Assembly: GCF_050268245.1 (NCBI RefSeq)
Contig: NZ_JBNNGK010000001.1
Coordinates: forward strand, 62,001 to 126,000
Reading direction: 5' to 3'
Origin: JBNNGK01 sp050268245
Lineage (GTDB): Bacteria; Pseudomonadota; Gammaproteobacteria; Enterobacterales; Enterobacteriaceae
DNA length: 64,000 bases
In this document: in pieces, positions 25,916-35,327 of the stretch
Layout: each line of letters begins with the position of its first letter
Position numbering within the stretch: position 1 is the first letter of the stretch
Made by a program: the position numbers and the translations under genes
Notes under the pieces: generated by a model
Database searches by the model: none
Seen by the model: only the letters and a program-made list of their open reading frames with translations
What the model was told of the DNA's origin: nothing

Positions 25916-27070
25916 TTAGTCTGCCTGTTTACGCAGGAAGGCTGGGATATCCAAGTAGTCAGGCTCTTTGTTCGGTTGCGCGTTCTGATCGTTCACTACC
26001 TTGGCTGCAGGTTTGGCTTCCTGCGGCAGTGGCGACATCCCGTGCTGTTGGTAACGGTGATCCATCACCGGCTGGCTGGCCTGTTTATTGGTCACCAAGG
26101 TGATTTCAGGACGCTTGTCCATACCGATACCAGTAGCGACAACGGTCACGCGCAGTTCATCGTTCATTTCTGGATCCAATGACGTACCGATAACCACGGT
26201 TGCATTGTCGGAAGCAAACGCGCGGATGGTGTTACCCACGGTTTCAAACTCGTCCAGACGCAGGTCAAAGCCAGCGGTAATGTTAACCAAGACGCCACGC
26301 GCACCAGAAAGATCGATGTCTTCCAGCAGTGGGCTGGAGATCGCCATTTCCGCCGCTTCTTCTGCGCGATCTTCGCCACAGGCAACGCCGGATCCCATCA
26401 TTGCGTAGCCCATTTCGGACATCACGGTGCGCACGTCGGCGAAGTCGACGTTCATCAAGCCCGGACGGGTGATCAGCTCAGCGATACCCTGTACAGCACC
26501 TTTCAGCACGTCATTAGCAGCACCGAACGCATCCAGCAGAGAAATACCACGACCCAGAACTTTCAACAGTTTGTCGTTCGGGATGGTAATCAGTGAATCC
26601 ACGTGTTTAGACAGCTCAGCGATACCCTGCTCAGCAAATGCCATGCGTTTCTTGCCTTCGAAATTGAAAGGCTTAGTAACCACGGCGACTGTCAGAATAC
26701 CCAGATCTTTTGCGACCTCAGCGACGACAGGTGCGGCGCCCGTACCAGTACCGCCACCCATACCTGCCGCGATGAAGACCATGTCTGCACCATCCAAGGC
26801 TGCGCGCAGGGCTTCACGGTCTTCTTCCGCCGAATTGCGACCCACTTCAGGGTTAGCGCCTGCACCCAGACCTTTAGTAATACCACTACCAATCTGGATG
26901 GTTTGGCCAACTGCCGTTTTACGTAGCGCCTGAGCGTCTGTATTAACGGCAAAGAATTCAACACCTTCGATGCGCTCGCGCACCATGTGTTCAACGGCGT
27001 TACCGCCGCCACCGCCGACGCCGATGACTTTAATCACCGCGTCATTGGTTAGTTCCATTGGTTCAAACAT
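25916..27070 (-). CDS. ftsZ: Cell division GTPase FtsZ
   Basis: Tubulin homologue that forms the Z ring. 384 residues. N-terminal MFEPMELTNDAVIKVIGVGGGGGNAV, tubulin signature GGGTGTGAAP, and the C-terminal conserved peptide DYLDIPAFLRKQAD that binds FtsA, ZipA and MinC. A 74-base spacer separates it from ftsA upstream. Confidence 0.99.
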   Translation of the reverse strand: MFEPMELTNDAVIKVIGVGGGGGNAVEHMVRERIEGVEFFAVNTDAQALRKTAVGQTIQIGSGITKGLGAGANPEVGRNSAEEDREALRAALDGADMVFIAAGMGGGTGTGAAPVVAEVAKDLGILTVAVVTKPFNFEGKKRMAFAEQGIAELSKHVDSLITIPNDKLLKVLGRGISLLDAFGAANDVLKGAVQGIAELITRPGLMNVDFADVRTVMSEMGYAMMGSGVACGEDRAEEAAEMAISSPLLEDIDLSGARGVLVNITAGFDLRLDEFETVGNTIRAFASDNATVVIGTSLDPEMNDELRVTVVATGIGMDKRPEITLVTNKQASQPVMDHRYQQHGMSPLPQEAKPAAKVVNDQNAQPNKEPDYLDIPAFLRKQAD

Positions 27071-27144
27071 AGTTTCTCTCCGTTTTGTGCCTGTCGCTGC
27101 GAGATCATAAAAAGATTACTCAGCATGATCTCTTTGTTGAAACA

Positions 27145-28401
27145 TTAAAATTCTTTTCTCAGCCAGCTATTGATACGTTTAAACCAATTGCCCACCGAGG
27201 CGCGTTTTTCTACTTCTGACTCACCGCTGAGATGAGACTCTTTTCCATAGTGCAGCAGACCTACCGCCGTTGAGTAGTAGGGCTCCTGTGCATAATCCGT
27301 CAGCCCCGTGATGTTCAAGGGTTGGCCGATGCGTACCTGAGTATGGAATACCCGTTGCGCACAAGCTGCCAGACCATCAATCTGGGCGGCACCGCCGGTC
27401 AGCACAATACCCGCTGCCAAATGATGCTTCACCCCTTGCTGACGCAGTTGCTCCTGCAATTGCAAAATTTCATCGTTAACCAGATTCAACAGTTCGGTGT
27501 AGCGTGGCTCAATCACTTCAGCCAGTGTCTGTCTTTGCAGACTACGAGGAGGACGTCCCCCAACGCTAGGCACCTCTACACTCTCATCCTTGCTAACAAT
27601 CGACCCAAGCGCACAGCCGTGTCGAACTTTAATCGCTTCTGCATCCGTCGGCGGCGTGCCGAAGGCGTAAGCAATATCGCTGGTAACCACGTTCCCGGCA
27701 TAAGGGATAACTTTCGTGTGGCGCAGCGCACCGCCGGTATACACCGCCATGTCCATGGTGCCGCCGCCAATATCCACCACACAAACGCCAAGCTCGCGTT
27801 CATCTTCGGTCAGTACCGCATAGCTGGCGGCCAGACCGGCGAAAATTAATTGGTCAACTTTCAGACCACAACGTTCAACTGCTTTAACAATGTTTTTTGC
27901 CATATCGTTATGGCAGGTAATCAGATGCACCTTGGCTTGCATACGCACGCCGGACAACCCTACCGGGTTTTTGATACCTTCCTGATAGTCGATGGCGTAT
28001 TCTTGAGGAATCACATGCAGAACGCGATGCTCGTCACGTACACGTACCGACTTGGCGGTATGGACGACGTTCTCCACATCCTCCTGGGTCACTTCCTCTT
28101 CCGAAATAGGAACCATCCCTATTTCGTTCTGGCAACTGATATGTTTACCCGATAATGCGAGGTAGACCGACGAAATCTGACAATCGGCCATCAGTTCGGC
28201 CTGATCGATAGCGCGCTGCACGCATTTCACTACCGACTCAAGGTCGTTAACGCCACCCTTGTCCATGCCTCGGGATGGGCAACTGCCGACCCCGATAATG
28301 TTGACCATGCCATCGGGCAGAACTTCCCCTACCAATGCGGCGACTTTCGCCGTACCGATCTCCAGTCCAACTACCAGTTTTCTGTCCGTCGACTTGATCA
28401 T
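27145..28401 (-). CDS. ftsA: Cell division protein FtsA
   Basis: Actin-like ATPase that tethers FtsZ to the membrane and recruits later division proteins. 418 residues. Phosphate-binding VVGLEIGTAKVAALVG and VVDIGGGTMD motifs; C-terminal amphipathic membrane-targeting helix VGNWFKRINSWLRKEF. Its start overlaps the ftsQ stop. Confidence 0.98.
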   Translation of the reverse strand: MIKSTDRKLVVGLEIGTAKVAALVGEVLPDGMVNIIGVGSCPSRGMDKGGVNDLESVVKCVQRAIDQAELMADCQISSVYLALSGKHISCQNEIGMVPISEEEVTQEDVENVVHTAKSVRVRDEHRVLHVIPQEYAIDYQEGIKNPVGLSGVRMQAKVHLITCHNDMAKNIVKAVERCGLKVDQLIFAGLAASYAVLTEDERELGVCVVDIGGGTMDMAVYTGGALRHTKVIPYAGNVVTSDIAYAFGTPPTDAEAIKVRHGCALGSIVSKDESVEVPSVGGRPPRSLQRQTLAEVIEPRYTELLNLVNDEILQLQEQLRQQGVKHHLAAGIVLTGGAAQIDGLAACAQRVFHTQVRIGQPLNITGLTDYAQEPYYSTAVGLLHYGKESHLSGESEVEKRASVGNWFKRINSWLRKEF

Positions 28402-29261
28402 TGTTGTTTTGCCTGTGCCTGATTCTGTTGCTGATTACTGTTTTGCTGTTCGCGTGCCGCCGAATCGCCCCCCTGCGGGTCGATCAACAGGGGGCTCCAT
28501 CCCACCGATGCCCCTGCGTCGTAACGCAGATCGACATAGTTAACACGCTTGCTTTCCGCCTGGCCCTGTTGCTCCAGCACCGGATACAGCTCGATAAAGC
28601 GTCGCAGGCGCCCCATGCGATCGTCACGCCCCAGTTCCAACCGGACATCATTATCCAAAGCCAGTTGCCAGGAGTGGCGTGCCGTCATAGACGCCATCTT
28701 CAGGGTATACTTGCTGGCAGCCAACATGCTGCTCATGGTCCGGTAGCCTTCAAGAACGTCGTGCTCACTTCCTTCTGGACCATAGAGCAACGGCAATTTC
28801 TGTTTGCCGACACGTTCTGCTGGCACGCTAAACGATTTGCCCTCGGTATCGACCATATGCAAATCATTCCAACGCGCCACAGGGACATATTCCACCAGAT
28901 GGATTTTCAGCTCATCCGGCCACTGTTTGCGTACGCTGGCCTGCTTAATCCATGGCAAACGTTCAATTTGTTGTTGGATAACATCAACATCCTGCGTCAT
29001 GAACGTGCCCGGCGCACCCAATGCCAGAATAGCCTGACGGATATCATCGTTAGTGGTGTAATGGCGCTCACCGGTCACCACTAGCCGGGAGAGTGGCAGC
29101 CGACTGGCGTCTTTCATCCAGCCAACCACCGCCCATCCGCACCAGAGGATGGTTCCCAACACCATCAGCAGAAAAATCATTCCTGCTAACTGGCTTCCAT
29201 TGCTGCGTCGCGGATGCGTTTCTGCTTCGCGTTCGCGCGCATTCAGGGCAGCTTGCGACAT
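28398..29261 (-). CDS. ftsQ: Cell division protein FtsQ
   Basis: Bitopic inner-membrane protein of the FtsQLB complex. 287 residues: short cytoplasmic N-terminus, one membrane segment (about 24-45, LAGMIFLLMVLGTILWCGWAV in part), a POTRA domain beginning LSRLVVTGERHYTTNDDI, and a beta domain. Gln/Asn-rich C-terminal tail. Overlaps ftsA by four bases and starts one base after ddlB. Confidence 0.96.
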   Translation of the reverse strand: MSQAALNAREREAETHPRRSNGSQLAGMIFLLMVLGTILWCGWAVVGWMKDASRLPLSRLVVTGERHYTTNDDIRQAILALGAPGTFMTQDVDVIQQQIERLPWIKQASVRKQWPDELKIHLVEYVPVARWNDLHMVDTEGKSFSVPAERVGKQKLPLLYGPEGSEHDVLEGYRTMSSMLAASKYTLKMASMTARHSWQLALDNDVRLELGRDDRMGRLRRFIELYPVLEQQGQAESKRVNYVDLRYDAGASVGWSPLLIDPQGGDSAAREQQNSNQQQNQAQAKQQ

Positions 29262-29262
29262 A

Positions 29263-30183
29263 TCAGTCAGCCAACGCCAAAATTCTCGCGACCAGTTGCG
29301 AGAAACTTAAGCCATATTGACGCGCCGCCATCGGCACCAGACTATGACTGGTCATGCCCGGCGAGGTGTTCACCTCAAGCAGATAGAAACGGCCATCGCT
29401 ATCCTGCATCACGTCCACACGCCCCCAACCGCTGCAATCCAACACGCGATAAGCGCGTGCTGCCAACGCGGCTAATTCAGCCTCCTGCTCGGCGTCCAAA
29501 CCACTCGGGCAGAAATACTGGGTGTCATCGGAAATATACTTAGCTTGATAATCGTAAAACACGCCGGCTGGCTGAATGCGAATCGATGGCAACAATTGGT
29601 CACCCAAAAACGCCACGGTATATTCCGGGCCACTCAACCATTTCTCCACCAGTACATCATCGTCATGGCGGAATGCTTCGGCCAAGGCCGTCTCAAGCTC
29701 TGCGCTTTCGCTCACTTTACTCATGCCAACGCTGGAACCTTCGCGGCTTGGTTTGACGATTAACGGCAAACCTAATGCTTCAATGCTGGCCAACGCGTCA
29801 CGCTTTGCTTCGCCCTCGAACTGTGCGCGATGCAGCGCAACGTACGGGGCGACAGGTAAGCCCATGGTCTGCCACAGCATCTTGGTGCGCCACTTATCCA
29901 TCGTCAGCGCGGATGCCATCACGCCACTGCCGGTGTACGGCAGTTCGAGGAATTCCAACATGCCCTGTAAGGTGCCGTCTTCTCCCCCGCGACCATGCAG
30001 TGCGATAAAGACTTTGGTAAACCCGTGCTCTTTCAATTGAGTAACCGGGAAATCACGAATATCGATGCCATGTGCGTCGATACCGGCCTCACGCAACCCC
30101 GCCAGCACTGCCGCGCCAGATTGCAGAGAAACGTCACGTTCAGCGGAAGTGCCGCCTAACAGGACAGCAACTTTATCAGCCAT
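29263..30183 (-). CDS. ddlB: D-alanine--D-alanine ligase B
   Basis: ATP-grasp ligase making D-Ala-D-Ala for the peptidoglycan stem peptide. 306 residues as in E. coli. Conserved N-terminal VAVLLGGTSAERDVSLQSG, EGSSVGMSKV loop and DVMQDSDGRFYLLEVNTSPGMT near the C-terminus. Overlaps murC by several bases. Confidence 0.97.
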   Translation of the reverse strand: MADKVAVLLGGTSAERDVSLQSGAAVLAGLREAGIDAHGIDIRDFPVTQLKEHGFTKVFIALHGRGGEDGTLQGMLEFLELPYTGSGVMASALTMDKWRTKMLWQTMGLPVAPYVALHRAQFEGEAKRDALASIEALGLPLIVKPSREGSSVGMSKVSESAELETALAEAFRHDDDVLVEKWLSGPEYTVAFLGDQLLPSIRIQPAGVFYDYQAKYISDDTQYFCPSGLDAEQEAELAALAARAYRVLDCSGWGRVDVMQDSDGRFYLLEVNTSPGMTSHSLVPMAARQYGLSFSQLVARILALAD

Positions 30184-31651
30184 GATGTTCCTCCTCTTTT
30201 TTCTGTGGTTGTAACTTCAATTCAGATAATTTGCGCGCAATCTTGCCAACGTTGCCAGCCCCCTGTACCAACACCAAATCCTCAGGCTGCAGAAGTTGCG
30301 CCAGGGTGTCTGATATGGTTTCTGCATCAGACACCAAAATGGGATCCAACTTGCCGCGATTGCGAATCGTACGGCACAGCGAGCGGCTATCTGCCCCCGG
30401 GATCGGCGCTTCACCGGCCGAATACACATCCAGCATCAGTAAGAGATCGACCTGCGATAGCACATTGGCGAAATCGTCATACAGATCGCGCGTACGCGTG
30501 TAACGGTGCGGCTGAAAAATCATCACCAGACGTTTGTCTGGCCAACCAGCACGCGCGGCTTTAATCGTCGCATCGACTTCAGTTGGATGATGACCGTAGT
30601 CGTCAACCAACATCGCGCTACCCGCTTGGCCGTTAACCGGCGCCAACGGGTATTCACCCAAGAAATCGAAACGGCGTCCGGTGCCTTGGAAACCGGCCAG
30701 CGCACGCAAAATATCCGCGTCCTCAATCCCTTCTTCCGTCGCCACTGCCACCGCCGCCGCCGCATTCAATGCATTGTGACGGCCGGGGGCATTTAAGGTC
30801 ACCGTCATTAACGGCTTATCCTGACGGTTCAGGGTAAAGTGCCCCTGCGGCCCAACCTGGCTATAACTTTCGATGCGCACGTCAGCGTCTTCACTGAACC
30901 CATAAGTGGTGACGTGACGACCAACGCGTGGCAGTAATTCGCGTACCACCGGGTCATCAATGCACATCACCGCACGCCCGTAGAACGGCAAGTTATGCAA
31001 GAAATTGATAAACGTCTGCTTCAGGTTTTCGAAATCGCCATGGTAAGTATCCATGTGATCGGCTTCGATATTGGTGACAATCGCCACCATCGGTTGCAGA
31101 TGAAGGAATGATGCGTCGCTCTCATCAGCTTCCGCGATCAGATAGCGGCTCGATCCTAAGCGCGCATGAGTGCCTGCTGCCTTGACCAATCCACCGTTGA
31201 CAAACGTGGGATCCAAACCGGCTTCCGCATAAATGCTGGACACCATCGCAGTGGTCGTGGTTTTTCCGTGGGTTCCCGCTACGGCGATACCGTGGCGGAA
31301 GCGCATCAGTTCAGCCAGCATTTCTGCGCGGCGGATCACTGGAATACGCGCCTCTCGCGCGGCAATCAGCTCAGGGTTGTCGGATGAAATGGCAGTCGAG
31401 ACCACCACCACACTCGCATCCAATACATTCTCAGGACGATGATGGAAATAAATCGTCGCGCCAAGCTCACTCAACTGCTGAGTCACCGGGTTCGGCGCAA
31501 GGTCTGAACCACTGATGTGATACCCTTCATTAGCCAACACTTCGGCGATACCACCCATGCCAGCACCGCCGATGCCGACAAAGTGAATGTGCCGGACACG
31601 TCGCATCTCGGGCACGATAGTACGTAGTTTCGCCAGTTGTTGTGTATTCAT
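30176..31651 (-). CDS. murC: UDP-N-acetylmuramate--L-alanine ligase MurC
   Basis: Adds L-Ala to UDP-MurNAc, first cytoplasmic peptide step. 491 residues. Substrate-binding HFVGIGGAGMGG and ATP-binding GTHGKTTTTAM loops are intact. The start is placed at the ATG (MNTQQLAKLR), one codon after an in-frame GTG. Translationally coupled to ddlB downstream. A spacer with two small palindromes separates it from murG. Confidence 0.97.
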   Translation of the reverse strand: MNTQQLAKLRTIVPEMRRVRHIHFVGIGGAGMGGIAEVLANEGYHISGSDLAPNPVTQQLSELGATIYFHHRPENVLDASVVVVSTAISSDNPELIAAREARIPVIRRAEMLAELMRFRHGIAVAGTHGKTTTTAMVSSIYAEAGLDPTFVNGGLVKAAGTHARLGSSRYLIAEADESDASFLHLQPMVAIVTNIEADHMDTYHGDFENLKQTFINFLHNLPFYGRAVMCIDDPVVRELLPRVGRHVTTYGFSEDADVRIESYSQVGPQGHFTLNRQDKPLMTVTLNAPGRHNALNAAAAVAVATEEGIEDADILRALAGFQGTGRRFDFLGEYPLAPVNGQAGSAMLVDDYGHHPTEVDATIKAARAGWPDKRLVMIFQPHRYTRTRDLYDDFANVLSQVDLLLMLDVYSAGEAPIPGADSRSLCRTIRNRGKLDPILVSDAETISDTLAQLLQPEDLVLVQGAGNVGKIARKLSELKLQPQKKEEEHHG

Positions 31652-31667
31652 CACTCTCTCTAATCCG

Positions 31668-31728
31668 GGTTCAGCCTATCGAACCCCTACATGACATGTC
31701 TTCATTTACAGGCTCGGTAAACCGAACC
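31668..31728. repeat. Pair of small palindromes between murG and murC
   Basis: Two short hairpins in tandem: GGGTTC-N7-GAACCC (31668-31686) and GGCTCGGT-AA-ACCGAACC (31711-31728). Each is followed by CCTACA, so the two units share the motif CGAACCCCTACA about 40 bases apart. They resemble a small dispersed repeat and would form hairpins in the dcw transcript. Confidence 0.6.
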
Positions 31729-31738
31729 CCTACAGTAT

Positions 31739-32803
31739 TCACTTAGCAACGCGAATCAGCTCTGCCGCTACGCGTTCAGTCGCATCCGGGATCGCTACCG
31801 CACGCGCCTTTTCGGCCATGGACAATAGCGTCGAGCGATCCCAGCTTGCCAACAGTTCAGCCACCGTCTCGGCGTTAAACTGAGGTTGTTCAATAATTTT
31901 GGCCGCCCCCGCCTCTTCCAACGGACGCGCGTTCCAATATTGCTGACGATCTTTATGTTGGAACGGGACAAAAATTGCCGGTAACCCCGCTGCGGCGATC
32001 TCACTGACGGTCAGTGCACCCGATCGGCAAACCACCACATCGGCCCAAGCATAAGCAGCCGCCATGTCATCGATAAACTCGGTAACCTTGTGCTGCGTTT
32101 GCCCTACGCGAGCGTAATCTCGCTGAACTACGTCCAATGCGCCTTTGCCCACTTGATGCCAGAGCGTAATTCTATCGTTCAAACGCGCAGCGACTTCAGG
32201 AACAGTCTGATTCAGCACGCGCGCGCCCTGACTACCACCAATCACCAACACGCGAATCGGGCCTTTACGCCCTGCCAGACGGTCTGCAGGCAGCGGTAAC
32301 GCCAATACATCCGTGCGAACCGGGTTACCTACCACCGCAGCATTCGCAAACGCACCGGGAAAGGCCTGTAATACCGTTTTAGCAATACGCGCCAGCCAGC
32401 GGTTGGTTAAACCCGCAATACCATTTTGCTCATGCAAAACCACAGGAATGCCACATTGCCAAGCAGCCAGACCACCAGGGCCAGAAACATAACCCCCCAT
32501 GCCAAGCACCACATCCGGCTGATAGCTGCGCATGATCGCTTTTGCCTGACGTACCGCACGCCAAATACGTATCGGTGCGGTTAATTGCGCCATCAGCCCT
32601 TTGCCACGCAGGCCGGAAATTCGAATGAAGTCAATGTCGATCCCGTGCTTTGGCACCAGTTCGGCTTCCATTCGATCTGCGGTTCCAAGCCAGCGAACTT
32701 GCCAGCCCTGCGCCATCAGATGATGAGCGACCGCCAGCCCCGGGAACACATGCCCACCGGTGCCGCCTGCCATCACCATTAAACGCTTAGGTTTCCCGCT
32801 CAT
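31739..32803 (-). CDS. murG: Lipid II synthase MurG
   Basis: Peripheral membrane glycosyltransferase that adds GlcNAc to lipid I. 354 residues. N-terminal GGTGGHVFPGLAVA loop, second glycine-rich VIGGSQGARVLN motif, and donor-binding RSGALTVSEIAAAGLPAIFVPF. Starts three bases after ftsW. Confidence 0.98.
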   Translation of the reverse strand: MSGKPKRLMVMAGGTGGHVFPGLAVAHHLMAQGWQVRWLGTADRMEAELVPKHGIDIDFIRISGLRGKGLMAQLTAPIRIWRAVRQAKAIMRSYQPDVVLGMGGYVSGPGGLAAWQCGIPVVLHEQNGIAGLTNRWLARIAKTVLQAFPGAFANAAVVGNPVRTDVLALPLPADRLAGRKGPIRVLVIGGSQGARVLNQTVPEVAARLNDRITLWHQVGKGALDVVQRDYARVGQTQHKVTEFIDDMAAAYAWADVVVCRSGALTVSEIAAAGLPAIFVPFQHKDRQQYWNARPLEEAGAAKIIEQPQFNAETVAELLASWDRSTLLSMAEKARAVAIPDATERVAAELIRVAK

Positions 32804-32806
32804 TCC

Positions 32807-34009
32807 TTACCTCTTCACAAACGCCTGCGCTTTCGCCAGACGAGTTTCAAAATCAATACGTAACAACAGCACGATCGCCGTCGACATAATCAACAGGCTC
32901 GAACCACCGTAGCTTATCAGTGGCAAGGTTAAACCTTTGGTAGGAAGCATCCCGGCGGCAGCCCCAACGTTAACCAGCGCCTGAAAGCTGAACCACACAC
33001 CGATCGAGCAGGCCAAAAAACCGGAAAAACGCTGATCAAGCTCAAGCGCACGTCGGCCAATCGACATCGCGCGAAAAGCGACGAAGAATACCATTAACAG
33101 CGCGAAAACCACACCGATATAGCCCAACTCCTCACCTAAGATCGAGAAGATAAAATCAGTATGCGCTTCGGGTAAATATTCCAATTTTTGTACGGAGTTA
33201 CCCAAGCCTTGCCCCCAGAACTCTCCGCGCCCGAAGGCCATCAGCGACTGCGTTAACTGGTAACCACTGCCGAACGGATCTTCCCACGGATTCCAAAACG
33301 AGGTGACGCGGCGCATACGATAGGGTTCAGCGATGATCAATAACACCACCGCGAACACGCCAGAACCGATAATCGCCAAGAACTGCCACATTTTGGCACC
33401 CGCTAAGAACAGCATTGCCAAGGTAGTAATAAACAACACCACTACGGTGCCCAAGTCCGGTTGCGCCAGCAGCAACACCGCCAACACCACCATGACACCC
33501 ATCGGTTTACAGAACCCCCAGAAATTACTGCGTACCTCTTCTACCTTGCGCACCAAATAGCTGGCCAAATAGCAAAATAGCGACAATTTCGACAGTTCTG
33601 CAGGCTGAATACGCAACGGCCCGAGGGAAATCCAGCGCGAGGCACCGTTTACCGAACTGCCAACCACCAAAACAATCAGCAGTAGCACGATGGCTAGCAG
33701 CAACATGACATTGCTGTAGCGTTGCCAAATATCCATCGGGATACGTAATGTCACCAAAGACAGACCAAATGCCAGCCCTAGGTATAAAGCATGGCGCTTA
33801 GCAAACAGGAACGGATCGTCCGCCAGACGTTGGCCAATCGGCATCGAGGCCGATGTCACCATCACAAAGCCAATAATCGCCAAACCAAAAATGAGCCACA
33901 GCAAGGTGCGGTCATACAACACCATGGTCGCGGAGTCGCTTTCTCGCGACCCCATTACCCACTCTTTCAGCTTGTTGCTCAGACCCAAGGCCGGCATTGA
34001 TAGCTTCAT
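32807..34009 (-). CDS. ftsW: Septal peptidoglycan glycosyltransferase FtsW
   Basis: SEDS-family polymerase acting with FtsI at the septum. 400 residues with about ten membrane helices starting near TLLWLIFGLAIIGFVMV. Family C-terminal motif LPLISYGGSSLLI is present, with the conserved periplasmic Asp/Glu region AHTDFIFSILGEELG. Overlaps murD by four bases. Confidence 0.97.
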   Translation of the reverse strand: MKLSMPALGLSNKLKEWVMGSRESDSATMVLYDRTLLWLIFGLAIIGFVMVTSASMPIGQRLADDPFLFAKRHALYLGLAFGLSLVTLRIPMDIWQRYSNVMLLLAIVLLLIVLVVGSSVNGASRWISLGPLRIQPAELSKLSLFCYLASYLVRKVEEVRSNFWGFCKPMGVMVVLAVLLLAQPDLGTVVVLFITTLAMLFLAGAKMWQFLAIIGSGVFAVVLLIIAEPYRMRRVTSFWNPWEDPFGSGYQLTQSLMAFGRGEFWGQGLGNSVQKLEYLPEAHTDFIFSILGEELGYIGVVFALLMVFFVAFRAMSIGRRALELDQRFSGFLACSIGVWFSFQALVNVGAAAGMLPTKGLTLPLISYGGSSLLIMSTAIVLLLRIDFETRLAKAQAFVKR

Positions 34010-35325
34010 CCGCCAAGCTCCTGTGCCAGACGGGCAAACTCATTGCCACGTACTTCAAAATTGCGGAACTGGTCAAGGCTGGCACAGGCCGGCGACAGTA
34101 AAACCATATCGCCAGGTTGCACAATAGCGGCAATTACCCGCATCGCCTGTTCCAGGGTATCGGTTTGCATCGCCACGTCAGGGCGCAATTGCGCCAGTTG
34201 TTCGCCGTCACGACCGAAGCAGTACAAACGTACCCGCTCGCCCTGCAGATAACGCGCCAGCGGTGAGAAATCGGCAGACTTACCGTCGCCCCCTAGCAGC
34301 AGATGCAATGTGCCATCGACCTGAAGGCCGTTCAGCGCCGCTTCGGTGCTGCCAACGTTAGTGGCCTTAGAGTCGTTAATCCAACGAACGCCTTTATTGT
34401 CCAATACCTGTTGGAAGCGATGTGCCAACCCGGCATAGGTGGTCAGCGCTTTCAGGCTGGAAGCACGCGGAATATTCACCGCATCGGCTAACGCCAGCGC
34501 CGCCAAGGCATTGGTGTAGTTATGACGGCCAGTCAGCTTCATCTCGCGGGTATTTAACACTTTTTCGCCGTTCACGCGCAGCCAGATTTCACCCAATTGG
34601 TGATTCAAATGATAATTACCAACGTCCGCACCAAAACTGATACAACGCTCATCGGCACCGCGCACCGGCATGGTCAGCGCGTCATCAGCGTTCACCACGC
34701 ACACGTCAGCGTTTTCATAGATACGCAGCTTGGCCGCGCGATACTGCTGCAAACCCAATGGATAGCGATCCATATGGTCTTCGGTCACATTAAGGATGGT
34801 AGCGGCTGCCGCATGCAGGCTGGACGTCGTTTCCAGTTGGAAGCTCGACAGTTCGAGCACATACAATTCACACTCCTGCCGCAGCAAATCCAGTACCGGC
34901 AAGCCAATATTACCGCCAACCCCCACCGCCCACCCCGCGGCCTTCGCCATCTCGCCAACCAGTGCGGTAACGGTGCTTTTGCCATTGGAGCCGGTGATCG
35001 CAACAATCGGTGCCTGCGCTTCGCGGCAGAACAGCTCAACATCCCCGACAATTTCCACACCGGCGTCGGCGGCTGCGCGCAGTGCTGGCGTTGCCAGTGC
35101 CACGCCGGGGCTGGCAACGATCACATCGGCAACCAGCAGCCAGTCTTCCCGCAAATCACCCAAATGCCGCTCCACGCTGGCAGGCAATTTGTCCAGCCCT
35201 GGCGGAGACACGCGGGTATCCATAACGCGTGGTGTAACACCGCGCGTCATAAAGAAATCAACACAAGATAGGCCGGTCAAGCCTAATCCGATGATGACGA
35301 CTTTTTTACCCTGATAATCCGCCAT
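34006..35325 (-). CDS. murD: UDP-N-acetylmuramoylalanine--D-glutamate ligase MurD
   Basis: Adds D-Glu to UDP-MurNAc-L-Ala. 439 residues. ATP-binding loop ITGSNGKSTVTAL and C-terminal SPACASLDQFRNFEVRGNEF. Two bases separate it from mraY. Confidence 0.98.
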   Translation of the reverse strand: MADYQGKKVVIIGLGLTGLSCVDFFMTRGVTPRVMDTRVSPPGLDKLPASVERHLGDLREDWLLVADVIVASPGVALATPALRAAADAGVEIVGDVELFCREAQAPIVAITGSNGKSTVTALVGEMAKAAGWAVGVGGNIGLPVLDLLRQECELYVLELSSFQLETTSSLHAAAATILNVTEDHMDRYPLGLQQYRAAKLRIYENADVCVVNADDALTMPVRGADERCISFGADVGNYHLNHQLGEIWLRVNGEKVLNTREMKLTGRHNYTNALAALALADAVNIPRASSLKALTTYAGLAHRFQQVLDNKGVRWINDSKATNVGSTEAALNGLQVDGTLHLLLGGDGKSADFSPLARYLQGERVRLYCFGRDGEQLAQLRPDVAMQTDTLEQAMRVIAAIVQPGDMVLLSPACASLDQFRNFEVRGNEFARLAQELGG

Positions 35326-35327
35326 GA

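Noticed and set aside
34597..35271. 224-codon frame antisense to murD
   Set aside because: Shadow frame; murD is intact and conserved on the other strand.
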